From contig NC_083583.1 in assembly GCF_027579695.1 (NCBI RefSeq), forward strand, positions 22,520,099-22,584,098: a stretch of DNA of 64,000 nt, written 5' to 3'. Source of the stretch: Neoarius graeffei. Taxonomy: Eukaryota; Chordata; Actinopteri; Siluriformes; Ariidae. Position numbers and translations under genes: made by a program. This document shows positions 10,909 to 21,949 of the stretch, piece after piece (within the stretch, counting starts at the first letter, position 1; the number at the start of each line of letters is the position of its first letter). Under the pieces are notes generated by a model. It did not search any database. It saw only the letters and a list, made by a program, of their open reading frames with translations, and was not told the origin of the DNA.

Positions 10909-10911
10909 AAA
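10819..10911 (+). repeat. (GAAA)n microsatellite
   Basis: About 23 uninterrupted tetranucleotide units inside the Tc1 remnant. The lysine/arginine-rich open frames here are artefacts. Confidence 0.97.
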
Positions 10912-10990
10912 GGATGTGCCCATGACCTCAAACCCAAATGTCTTCAGTGTGTAGCAAAAACAAAAGAATTTTCCTTGCTGTTCCAAATAT

Positions 10991-12109
10991 AATAATCCAG
11001 ACTTTAAATTACTTAGAAGAAAACGTGCAATAAAACCACTGATATATGTATTAAAGTCCACAACAACGAGAAGTACAACGTTCTCTTTTATTATTGTATT
11101 ATATTGATAAATGTCTTCCATCTGAAAAAAAAGAAAAGAAAATACAACATGAAAAAGAATAAACTATAAATATGTACAAGTGAATTCACATATTTATCCA
11201 ATTTGTATAATCTCTTTAGAATTTCAATTCTGGTTCTTCACATGTTCCAAAACTCACCCATATCAGTACACAGAACCCTGTATCATTATAATATCTGTAG
11301 TGAGGGAATGCAAATGCAAAGCCACTCTTGGTCAACACATTCACAACAACTTCCTAAATACGCTAAAAATACCCAGCTCACCGAGTACTGCTCTGAATCA
11401 CTGGACACAACACTCGAGACGCGACGCATGATCAAAGATCATTGCTGTGCCCTGTGTCCTATTTAAATCTGTGTCACTGTTTAAACCTGTGGCCTAATAA
11501 TTAACAGATTAACTGCATGCTTAGAGGAAGCAATGCAGGAATCGGAGCAGGCATATGGGAGTGTTCAAGTCCACACTCCGGTCACTCACTGGCAGTGTAA
11601 TAGTGCTGCTTTATGATGTGGATAATTTCTCTTCTAATTAAAACAAAACAAAAAAAAAACCCAGCACTCAGTCTGTCACTTACTCATTCTCTTTAAACTA
11701 AGTAAGCCAATAAATTCCCATCTCTGACCAGCAGGAGGCACTGTAATGCGATTTAATATCAAGAACTCAGATGTCTAAAAATGGACTGTTTCATTAGTTT
11801 GACTCAGGACAGTACAAACAGGAGCTATAAAAGCAAGAATTCAGACATTTTCCTCATTACATTAAATGTAGTCGTTTAGTCAGGATGAACAAAGTTTATC
11901 TGCACTGGACCTCTGAGTAATAAGACGAAAGCCGTCAGCGTGTCATCGCACATGCTTTCAGACACCATTCGATCACAGAAAACAACTTGCAAGCAAAATG
12001 ATTCAGTATTATTTCAAGAATAAAAAACCTGGGGGCATGCTGTTACAAGTAAATCATCAACAATTGGAGGATGTGATGCTTACTGATTTTACTTTTTCCT
12101 CACAACACA
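10991..12109. other. Intergenic, no gene seen
   Basis: AT-rich sequence between the opsin and striatin genes. No exon, repeat ends or domain is recognisable. A CTCF-like word CCAGCAGGAGGCACT lies at 11728-11742. Confidence 0.5.
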
Positions 12110-12552
12110 TCCTGAAGTGGTTTATTCCTCTTATACCACGGCAACTAGACAATGATTATTATTTTATCAAACAAACAATGATAGGGTGTACATTTTATTC
12201 ATTAATAGTTACATTTATTATTGTGGAATATCTGTGAAAACAGTAAGCACCTGTCACTTACGTTATAACAACTCTAAATAGTGGTTTCCTCACCAGCTTC
12301 TGTTTCTTTTCTCTCCCTCAAAGTTAATAAGACAAAAAGCACAGCTGGTCATGTTGCCAAGAAAATGCCAAGCACAAAATTACAGCTTTAACTCTGAGTC
12401 AAAACGCTGACACTGGAGACTCCTTCCCAAATGCTAAATAAACATCTCTCCATAGAAAACCTCAGCCTATCAACAAAGACACTTTTTAAAATCTGTTTAT
12501 GTGGAGCATCTGCCATGCAAGTCCCTGCGCAAGAGATTACATTAGAAACAAC

Positions 12553-13974
12553 CAGAGGTGGACAAAAGTACCCAACTTCATTACTTAAGTGAAAGTACAG
12601 ATCCCACTGGTCAAACGTTACTCCGATACAAGTGAAAGTTGTACAGTCAAATTTTTACTCAAGATAAAGTACTGAAGTACTTGCTTTAAAAAATACTTAA
12701 GTATTAAAAGTACATTTTCTGTCAACGCATCGTTGTATTATTGCCACAACGCTTACAAAACCTAATGCCGTTACCAAAGACAGAAATGTGAATTCACAAA
12801 ATGAACGCATGCTGTGCCATCATGGTGGTTTAATGGTAAGCTAGCTAGTCAGCGAAACTCCACCTGACATGCTAGCAAACGCTTTTCAAACTCTAAATCA
12901 TATTAGGTAGCTAATGTTACTAGAAAAGAAAGATTTCTACATTCTGTTTATTTGGCAAGATTATGCTAAAACATATTTCTGAAAGGACTTCAGATAAGTT
13001 AACATTAGTCATGTTAGTGTAACTCCATTTTTACATGCTAACTAACAGCGTCCAAGTTAACTAGCTATGTGTTAACATTAGCCGTGGACAAGACTGTGGC
13101 AACTTGGCGGGCAAATCCATAGAAAGTCCTTTGACTAACCAGACTGCATAGCTACTGTATGTGTGCAACGTTATCGCTAGCTCTAAAAGCACAGACAACT
13201 TCGTTGCAAGCTTTCTCTTGGAATAAAACGTTTATATACCTCGATATGCTCCTGCAGGTTAGATAGTGAATTTTTGTAGGCTGCGATGTGGTTCGTTTTC
13301 GGCAAACAAAGCAAACATTTAAAATGAAACGAATCTTTAATCCTTTCAGAAAACTGAAACATGGGTTCTAGGTAAAGTCATGAGTGCGTGTATTCCCCAG
13401 AAGAACCGCCGCCTTCCATTCTGCCATTGACTGATCATGTTAAATAATGCTGTTGAGAAATAATTGACTTTGATTTTATACAGTCTATGGATGTGATGTG
13501 ACCCTAGTGATTACTGATCGGCTGTCTTAGTGTCACCTGCTAAAAAACTAATCATTGGGGCGTCGTGGCTCGGGTGGATGGGGCGCCGTGCCGTGGATCC
13601 GGAGACCTGGGTTCGGTTCCGGCCCGAGGTCGTTTCCCGATCCCTCCCCGTCTCTCTCCCGCTCGTTTCCTGTCTCTACACTGTCCTATCCAATAAAGGT
13701 GGAAAAAGCCCCCAAAAAATCTTTAAAAAAACAATCACCTTTTAGAAAAGAAAAAACATCCACTTTCAAAGCCGCTTCATAGTAACAAGTAACGAGGACC
13801 TTGACAGAAATGTAGTGGAGTAAAAAGTACGATATTTGTCTTTCAAATGTCGTGAAGTTAAAGTCATAAGTTTCAAAAAAAAAATAAAATAAAACAATAC
13901 TCAAATACAGATACTCAAAAAGTGCACTTAAGTACAGTACTCAAGTCAATGTACTTCGTTACTGTCCACCTCTG
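12553..13974. mobile_element. Non-autonomous hAT element
   Basis: Terminal repeats CAGAGGTGGAC and GTCCACCTCTG with 8-bp duplications GAAACAAC at 12545-12552 and 13975-13982. The subterminal AAGTACTTAAGT-like words are repeated and inverted, as in other hAT MITEs. No transposase. A tRNA-derived SINE sits inside at 13555. Confidence 0.85.
13555..13733 (+). repeat. tRNA-derived SINE (GGCGTCGTGGCTC family), copy 1
   Basis: A box-like GTCGTGGCTCGGGTGGATGG, B box GGTTCGGTTCC, then CCCGATCCCTCCCCGTCTC and an A-rich end. The same family occurs at 60491. It lies inside the hAT element, so it is younger than that insertion. Confidence 0.75.
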
Positions 13975-14011
13975 GAAACAACAACATAAGAAAGAAAGGA
14001 TACAGGTCATT

Positions 14012-14970
14012 TCTTCCAACGACCATTTCGTCCAACGGTTAAGACATTTCATTCAAAACCTTTTTCAACCACCCGCCAAACACGAGTTGTGAAATCTAAT
14101 GGCGAGTAAAGATCGCCCCAGACTTGCCTTTCTCAGCAAATGTGTTCAAAACAATGGGTCCCTACGCTCCGGACTGCGCGTATGCTGAGTGGACTCTCGT
14201 ACATGCGCTGTTAATGAGGCATCAGCATGCCTATATAAAGACTGAGAAAACGCACATTCATTGTGAAGTATTATGCCATGTCAGCGTGCATTACCGAGCC
14301 TTAGTCAGTCATAAACCTGCTTAATGCACTTCCTTAAATGAATAAAATACTACTTAAATAAAATATTCATTGAAACATTTTACTGATTAAGGCTGTGTTG
14401 GCCTTGACTGGCTATATGATTAATTAAATGGCTTCACTGGACTCGAAGCTCAGAGAGCAGCCTGTAATGGTAAGGGTCACTCGTTTGCTTTACAAAAATG
14501 TTTTCCGCTTCGGTCAAATTCTACTGAAAATTCTTCTTTAGATTTGGTTTAAAAATATATAGTGTAGTGGTTAGCACTGTCAGCTCACAGCAAGAAGGTT
14601 CCGGGTTCGAACCCAGCGGCCGGCGAGGGTCTTTCTGTGTGGAGTTTGCATGTTCTCCCCGTGTCTGCGTCAGTTTCCCCCACAGTCCAAAGACATGCAG
14701 TTAGGTTGACGTGGCCTTGGGCTGAGGTGCCCTTGAGCAAGGTACCGAACCCCTGACTGCTCCCTGGGCGCTCTGGTGTGGCTGCCCACTGCTCTGGGTG
14801 TGTGCGCGCGTTTTTACTGCTCTCCTTGCACTCCTTTAAATGAATTATGGTTTCTTTATATCTCAAACTTGTTGCACATATCACCACATATAAAATAATT
14901 GATAGCGCATATGAAAAAGACTTTGGACAAAATGTCTCAACTATTGGACGAAATGGTCATTGGATGAAGC
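14012..14970. mobile_element. MITE with ~40-bp inverted ends
   Basis: Left end CCATTTCGTCCAACGGTTAA...GACATTT is matched in reverse at 14930-14970 (AAATGTCTCAACTATTGGAC, GAAATGGTCATTGG). No transposase. It contains the SINE at 14563. The target duplication is unclear, so the superfamily is open. Confidence 0.6.
14563..14835 (+). repeat. V-SINE-related SINE with alternative tail
   Basis: Head GTAGTGGTTAGCACTGTCAG, B box GGTTCGAACCC and core CAGTCCAAAGACATGCAG, then the GGTGCCCTTGAGCAAGGTAC tail shared with 7170-7545. The core is internally shortened. Confidence 0.7.
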
Positions 14971-15124
14971 GTCCTGATCCCGAAAGAAGGAGTGCATCGA
15001 TATTGATATCAACTGGAATCAACACCTTCTGACCAACCAGAATCAAGAATTCAATAGCACTGGGCTATTAAACAAAGTAAAAAGAAAGAATAGGATTCTT
15101 GCTTCGAGACGGCTGCTGTTTTAA

Positions 15125-15761
15125 AGTGCCATTCCACCATTGGATGTATTCTTTGGCATAAAATACAATATATTTTATGACAACATGACTAGACAGAGAA
15201 ATCTTTTAGCTTCAAAATGATATATCAAACAATTTTTTGACAACGACAAGTATATTAATTTTGCGACCAAAGTCACCTACCCTTTTAATTTCCGCGCGGT
15301 AGTGAAACGTGATGTCATCGGCAGGTTCCCCTTCTTGTGTACCACGTGTCGGTCTATTTTTAGACCAGGAAACCCCCAAAGTGAGAGAGTCATTTCTCCT
15401 CGTATATGGGGGCCAAAAAAATTGCGAAAAATTTTGAGTTAATCTTTCAGTTAGCTAGATTTATTGGTATTAGCTAGATTTATTGGCATTATTTTTATCG
15501 CGTTCTATCCGCCATTGCTGATAATATGTGCCACGTCACACGTCACGTGGTACACAAGAAGGGGAACCTGCCGATGACATCACGCGCGGAAATTAAAAGG
15601 GTAGGTGACTTTGGTCGCAAAATTAATATACTTGTCGTTGTCAAAAAATTATGTTTGATATATCATTTTGAAGCTAAAAGATTTCTCTATCTAGTGATAC
15701 CATTTATATATGTTGTCAAAATATATTGTATTTTATGCCAAAGAATACATCCAATGGCACT
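15125..15761. mobile_element. TTAA-flanked foldback element 1
   Basis: Nearly the whole element is a palindrome. AGTGCCATTCCACCATTGGA at the left is mirrored by TCCAATGGCACT at the right; TTTGCGACCAAAGTCACCTA mirrors TAGGTGACTTTGGTCGCAAA. TTAA flanks it at 15121-15124 and 15762-15765, the target of piggyBac-type transposases. No coding region; non-autonomous. Confidence 0.85.
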
Positions 15762-15765
15762 TTAA

Positions 15766-18700
15766 GCTTTGTGACAATTCTGACACACTGAACAACTTGA
15801 GACAGTTTGAGACGAGTGTGCAATGATCGACGCTACACTCGTATCTATAAGCATCTCTTACTTCTTATCTACATTAACTTTATAGCTCCAGTGCAAAGTA
15901 AAGGAAAAAAACCAACAACAAGGGAAGGGGTAGGTAAATTGCATGCATTTTAATCTTGGCCAATTATTTGCTTTATTTTGGTTTTGCTAATAGTAGCAAT
16001 GTTTAAAGCAGTACTGTCATTAAATTTGTCCAAGACTCTTTAATATTATGTAATCAGGGCAAACCAATGAAACAGCAGACATCAGCGATGACCTTTAAGA
16101 CTGTTTAAGATTAAAGAAATAGTTCTGACAAAAAAGAAAGAAAGGGATTTTCTCCTCACCCTAACGTAGTCAGTCGATCAGTGTAGTAAGTTGTTTATAT
16201 CCTGGTCAGAGTCGTGACGGATCTGAAGTCTGCGTAAGGAAAACTGAGGTGTGAGGTGGGACCACACCCCGGATCAGACACATTCATTCACATCTGGGGG
16301 AAATTTAGAAAAAGCCAATCCACCTACTGGCATTTTTGCGAAGCGGGAGCAAACCCATGAGAACACTGGAAGCGTCAGGGACCAACTTACTGCCCGACGT
16401 ATTTTTAATCTTGTATTTTCGAGCGCACCATACACACACTTGTTCAATTCACAGCTTAGAAAACACTCTGGATAGTCCCTCTGTTTGGTGGAACCCTTAT
16501 TGCTTCTATGTAGAAAATTACTACAGAGGGTTTCTTATTCAGGAGGGCTCTTTTATACACGGAACCTGTTATTCCTAAGGTTTTTCCCCCCCCCCAAGAC
16601 TTTTTAAATAGAGTTGCATCAAACAGCAAGATGAGTATATACAGCTGCACTGCAATTTAACATCACAAGTTAGAATTATTAGTTCAGAATGAAGACTTTC
16701 GTTATTATTTATTAACAAGGCAACAGACTGAAGTGATGGTGCAAAAGTAAAGAAGCTAATTTTTTTCTTTTTTAAAAGATGTACGACGCGTCCTGGCTGA
16801 CTGAGTATGTTTGGTGCAAGTGGAAAATTGTGTACGTTTCACTTTTGGCTGAACTGTTCCTTTAAAACGATGCATCACTGCGTAACGTTTATTAGCTTTT
16901 TTGCACTTTAATCCACGCTGCATTGTGTGTTCATAAATAGTTTGTTTGCAAACACTTTAAAACTATACATAGTGAATTTCGAAAATCATTCTGCACCTCA
17001 AAGAACAAAAGGACGTCTAACACACACACGCACACACACACCCTTGCAATCTACCAAATATTATTCTCCATTTGGTGACATAGCCCCCCCCCAAAAAAAA
17101 GAGACCCTTTAATCTCCATTATTTAAAATTTAATGACCTGAAACTAAAGACAGCAAAAGCACATAAGACAGACTTTCCTTTTGTTTTGTAGTGCTCGCGT
17201 CATCAATTAAAAGGCATAAAATTTGTGAAAATGAGCATATCACCCATCAACAACAACAACAAAAATATAGACAGGCACCCTCAGAGAAACACTCCAACAT
17301 GTTTCAAGTAATCACAGAAGAAAAAAAATCCTTAAAAATATTAATCTATCAATCAATCTGCATCACATCTGGCTTAAGATTCATTTGCAGCTTCCGTCAC
17401 CAAAACATACAGTAAGTAAATAAAAATAACTAGTATTTGTTCCACGTAACTCTATATAAAATATATATTTAAAACCATACACAGCCACCCCTTCAGGTAG
17501 ATCATATCGTCAAAGCAGGAGTGTGCACAAGGTTATGATTTGAGAACAGGGTCTTGATCTCTGACTTCAGACATATCACGAATTCTCAAAACTCCTGATC
17601 ATCCAATCACACAGATGAACCCACATGTCCCCACTGCCGGCGCCTTAAATAATCATCTATTTGGCTTAAAAAAAAAAGCTAATAATACATAAATAACAGA
17701 AAAAAAAATCCCTTAACCCTAAAAAAAAAGCTGAGCTGAATCGCTGCAGTTCTGGTACAGCTTGTCTGAGGTTTGTTTAAATACACTGCGAAAAGATCAG
17801 CCGAATTTGCGACCTTTCGTGAGCATCATCCATTTTAACATCAAATCTAAATCTAGGCTATTTAATTAAAATCACATGATGACGGACTGAATCGGACTTC
17901 ACTACTTCTGTTGGAACATTATGACGGTTGCATTACACAATAGTGACGTCTTATGTTCTCTGTGTACACAAAACCGGTAGAGGCATCCAACCGAAACAAA
18001 AGTGGAAAAAACAAAACAAAACCCTGGAACATAAAATATCATACTGTAGCCTGTGCACAAAATGTACAATTCTATTAGATCAGATCAAATGAGATCAGAT
18101 GGAGGTCCTCTTCATGAGCAAGGACATGGTTAAAACTTAAAAAAAAAAAAAAGTTAAAGCTTCAATTTCACAACCTAAAGTTTCCAATAAATACTGTAAT
18201 ATAAATGTATATAATCCTATAGAACAATTAGATCATACACTTTTGGGGGTTTTAACTAGCTATTTAAAGGTGCTTTAGAAATTAGACACAATACAATAAA
18301 ATCCATTCGTATTTAGATGTAAAGCCACAGAGAAATGCGGTAAATGGTTCAATAAATAATTTACTTTAAAGTCTTTCTATGTACAAGTCGAGTCCTGGAT
18401 GAACTTTAACTGAGCTATGAATAATATTCAACGATTATATTATATTATAATATAATACAATAACAGTATATTATTATATTATAATATAATAATATATTAT
18501 AGCTCTATTTTTTTTTTAAAATGTCTTTAGAGGAGCGCACGCTGCGAATGGAAGAAAAGAAACAATCATTTCAAAATATGTAGCAGAAAACACACAAGAT
18601 GAAACTCCTTCACCACTGACGGATTGAAAAACTTTCCAGAACCTCAGAACTCTGAGCCTCCAGCTTTAAGACGAGCAGCGAATCTGAACGGAGTAAAAAT

Positions 18701-19342
18701 CTTCACATCGGTCAGCATGAGAAACCACGGCTTTTGGATTTGATTTTTGAAGTAACGAGATCCGATCTTGGAACATTTGCTGAATTTAAGTACATCTTGC
18801 TTACATTTCATATGTAAAGGAATACTTCAGAGTTTTTTCTCTCTGATAAACATGGCATCTATCCAGTTCATCTGCAGCACATGTGCGATTACCACAGACA
18901 AAAATATCCCTGGGCTGAGACGAGAAAAGAAAACCGAGTTCTTACAAATTCACTTATAACTGAAGCCTAAGGGCAGTTGTTGAGGTCAATAAATTCATAA
19001 TTAATTTACTCAAGCATTTTGATATCTAAAAATCCTCAAAACATTACAGTTTTAATGGATAGTTTGTGAAATGTTCTGCATTAGTGTCACTGAGTCAGGA
19101 ATGAGCAAATTTTAGTTTGCAAACATTAAATTTCTTTTTCTTTAGAAAATCAAATGCAACCAAAATGGGTTTATGATCACCTTTCAGGTAAAAAAAAAAG
19201 AAAAAGCCATCCTGACGATTCTGGACTCCGCACATTCAGAAGCAACAGCAGACCAACAGGTTCTCCAAAAAGCTACGAACAACCTATGAGCTGATTTCAA
19301 TCAGAAAACACACCAGAGGTTTTGCACAGCGTTATATTTAAA
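15766..19342. other. Region downstream of strn, no gene seen
   Basis: Lies beyond the striatin stop on the minus strand and is poorer in transposons than the rest of the window. Part of it may be 3' untranslated region: several AATAAA-type signals would read on the minus strand. I could not choose an end. No protein-coding signal was found. Confidence 0.4.
18434..18500. repeat. AT-only palindromic stretch
   Basis: Overlapping ATTATATTATAATATAAT words form an almost pure A/T self-complementary stretch. It could extrude a cruciform or stall replication, but no function is shown. Confidence 0.8.
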
Positions 19343-19521
19343 TTACATTACAGGCATTTAGCAGACGCTTTTATCCAGACTGACGTACAACATACCCTGG
19401 GGAGCAGTTGGGGATTAGGTCCCTTTCTCAAGGGCACTTCAGCCATTCCTGCCGGTCCAGGGAATCGAACAGGCGACCTTTTGGTCCCAAAGCTGCTTCT
19501 CTAACCATTAGGCCATGGCTT
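19343..19521 (-). repeat. SINE with L2-type tail
   Basis: Minus copy. The head is GCCATGGCCTAATGGTTAGA on the minus strand, with a B box (GGTTCGATTCC-like) in the middle and the tail AGCGTCTGCTAAATGCC-type at the left. It lies downstream of striatin, possibly in its 3' untranslated region. Confidence 0.7.
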
Positions 19522-19576
19522 CCTCCATATCACGTCAATCACAGGTATTTCTAAATGAAGCTGTAAATCTGCTTAA

Positions 19577-20285
19577 AGGAACAGTCCACCGTACTTCCAT
19601 AATGAAATATGCTCTTATCTGAATTGAGACGAGCTGATCCGTACCTCTCAGATCTTTGCGCGACCTCCCAGTCAGTCAGACGCGCTGTCACTCCTGTTAG
19701 CAATGTAGCTAGGCTCAGCATGGCCAACGGTATTTTTTGGGGCTGTAGTTAGATGCGACCAAACTCTTCCGCGTTTTTCCTGTTTACATAGGTTTATATG
19801 ACCAGTGACGTGAAACAAGTTCAGTTACACAAATTGAAACGTAGCGATTTTCTATGCTATGGAAAGTCCGCACTATAATGACAGGCGTACTAACACCTTC
19901 TGCGCGCTTCGGCAGCGCATTGATATCTGAGCTCCGTATCAATGCGCTGCCGAAGCGCACAGAAGGTGTTAGTACGCCTGTCATTATAGTGCGGACTTTC
20001 CATAGCATAGAAAATCGCTACGTTTCAATTTGTGTAACTGAACTTGTTTCATATCACTGGTCATATAAACCTATGTAAACAGGAAAAACGCGGAAGAGTT
20101 TGGTCGCATCTAACTACAGCCCCAAAAAATACCGTTGGCCATGCTGAGCCTAGCTACATTGCTAACAGGAGTGACAGCGCGTCTGACTGACTGGGAGGTC
20201 GCGCAAAGCTCGGAGAGGTACGGAGCAGCTCGTCTCAATTCAGATAAGAGCATATTTCATTATGGAAGTATGGTGGACTGTTCCT
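19577..20285. mobile_element. TTAA-flanked foldback element 2 (709 bp)
   Basis: An almost perfect palindrome centred near 19931. AGGAACAGTCCACCGTACTT at the left mirrors the right end; the central bases read GCGCATTGATATCTGAGCTC followed by the mirrored half. TTAA occurs at 19573-19576 and 20286-20289. The arms encode the same 74-residue frame on opposite strands, which is simply the palindrome read twice. A piggyBac-type non-autonomous element is likely. Confidence 0.88.
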
Positions 20286-20289
20286 TTAA

Positions 20290-21779
20290 TTCATCTTTCA
20301 GAGATTGGAATAATTTTGCAGAGCAAAGAATGCAACCAGAATACGGTTTCACTGCACTGCTCCAGTTTTGGAAAGTGAGAACAGCTCTGGCGAAACCTTA
20401 ATTTCTACTGTGTAATGGTTCTTTTTTTTGAATTTGCATCATACAGTGGCGGATTTTATTTATTTATCTTCACTGATGACATTTAACAACTGCCTTTAAA
20501 CCTTTATTCGAAGTGAGTTTAAACTAAGCAGGTTTTTGCTCCTTTCTCTACACAAGGACACGTCAAAATTATCATCCACGGTAACCTGTAGATATGCTCC
20601 TGACCCCATATCCTCTCTTGATTTTATGATTGAGCTTACGATTTCATGATCGCTTTTATGATTTTACGATCTTCTGTTCGAATTTCATGATTTTATATCT
20701 TCAGTCTTGCCTTATTATTTCTCTCTTTCCATTTTTCTTATTCATGCCCATTGAATTGCTTGTGCCTAGACTGTAAAGCGCTTTGGGTCAACTCCTGTTG
20801 TTTTTAAATGCGCTGTAGACTTGACTTGGTGAACACTAATGAGGATTAAAAACTCTGGTGTATTCCTTTAAGATCCCCCTCAGTGAGACGACCTCTTATA
20901 TCAAAGCCATTAATTCATTTCAATCTAATATTTGCCATCAGCATGGTGATCCCAAGTTGCAATGCTCATAAAAAAAAAAAAAAAAACAACAACAAAAGAT
21001 ACTGGATTTCCCTAACCCTACTGTAGACGCTTGTAGAGACTAATCCATTGAAAACCCACAGTGTCATAAAACTAAGAAACGAGGAATGATTATTATGTTA
21101 CAGCACGGCTCTGTGCGTGTGAAGAGCCGATAAACTGGGACGACTCCCTCCAGCCTGAGCTTGACCGAGACCTCCTGTGTTACCGCTGTTTACCGAGACT
21201 GTATTTGGAAACAAAGGCACATCGTCATCGAACAGTTTACTCTGAGAGAACTTCACACAGACCATCTAGGTCAGGAGCCTTATGTTCTCTTTTCACTTTC
21301 TCTTTTCAGAAAGCAGAAAAAGAAAGGAAGAGGGAAAAATGAACGGTGTCGGAAACACCCGACTTCCTGTGAGGCTGACGAAGCAGGAGCGGCTCAAAGG
21401 GCAACCCTGTCATGCTGGAGAGGAGTGAACGTGTGCGCACATGCGCGAACGCACGCACACACTTCTGTGAAGAGGTTCTCTCCAGCAGGGTTGACATCTG
21501 GAATTCCCAAAGGGAGTGTTTGTACTGAGCTCCAGTGTTGTGGCTCCATCCTATCCCCCCCACCCCACCCCCACCCAGGCCTGCCTGGACGAGGGGTTAC
21601 ACATTTCAGACAGGGGGTTTGTGGGTAACAAGGGCTGGAGTGACGTCCACCTGACAAGCCTTCTCTTTATTCATCATCACAAATTCCAAAGCAAGGAGGG
21701 AAAGCCTCTTTCTAAAAGGCAACTCTCGTCTTTGCCGTTAGGGTCCGTGTCCCTTCCTCAAGGTCACAGAGGTCAGAGG
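20290..21779. other. Probable strn 3' untranslated region
   Basis: Directly follows the striatin stop codon on the minus strand. It contains no recognisable repeat apart from short A and CA runs. TTTATTTATTTAT at about 20456-20468 would read as overlapping AATAAA signals on the minus strand. Inference only. Confidence 0.4.
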
Positions 21780-21949
21780 TCATACGAAGACTTTGGCGAG
21801 GGCGTCGGCTCCGGCACTGCCGATGTAGCACTTAGTGGGGTGGAACGCCACATCGTTGATCGACTCGTCAAACTTCTTCCTGTGAGCTGTGAACTCCTGA
21901 ATGCACGTCTTACTCTCCATGTTCCAAAGACGGATGGAGCAGTCGTGAC
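21780..21949 (-). CDS. strn: strn exon 18 (last coding exon)
   Basis: Acceptor tgtctcag; enters with two bases completing the serine split after exon 17. Encodes [15 protein letters not shown], the linker [20 protein letters not shown] and the final blade ending ALAKVFV; stop TGA at 21780-21782. Last WD40 repeat. Confidence 0.95.

Larger units (their letters stand above)
9325..10990 (+). mobile_element. Degenerate Tc1-like element, split by a hAT MITE
   Basis: Left end: GTATTGGAATGGCAAGG and CAATTCTTTTGTTTTTGCTA; the inverse of these words closes the element near 10940-10990. Between them are pieces of a Tc1 transposase N-terminal domain on the + strand, about 9690-9880 (WNVLKKKETTSTL...TVSDI), and a continuation at 10650-10760 (NRKTRLKFAKKYKDEP). 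The two pieces are separated by the hAT MITE at 9884-10646. The catalytic domain is gone and a GAAA microsatellite occupies 10819-10911. Inactive. Confidence 0.75.
12110..15075. repeat. Old dispersed repeat with nested insertions
   Basis: Parts of this block recur around 55.25-55.44 and 57.76-57.91 kb: GACACTGGAGACTCCTTCC, TATGTGGAGCATC, GTCCCTGCG..., and CAACACCTTCTGACCAA with CAGAATCAAGAATTCAATAG near the end. The body is interrupted by a hAT element (12553-13974), a second MITE (14012-14970) and SINEs inside both. The outer limits are approximate. Confidence 0.55.

Noticed and set aside
19784..20078. Two identical 74-residue proteins on opposite strands
   Set aside because: They are the same sequence read from both arms of the 709-bp palindrome.
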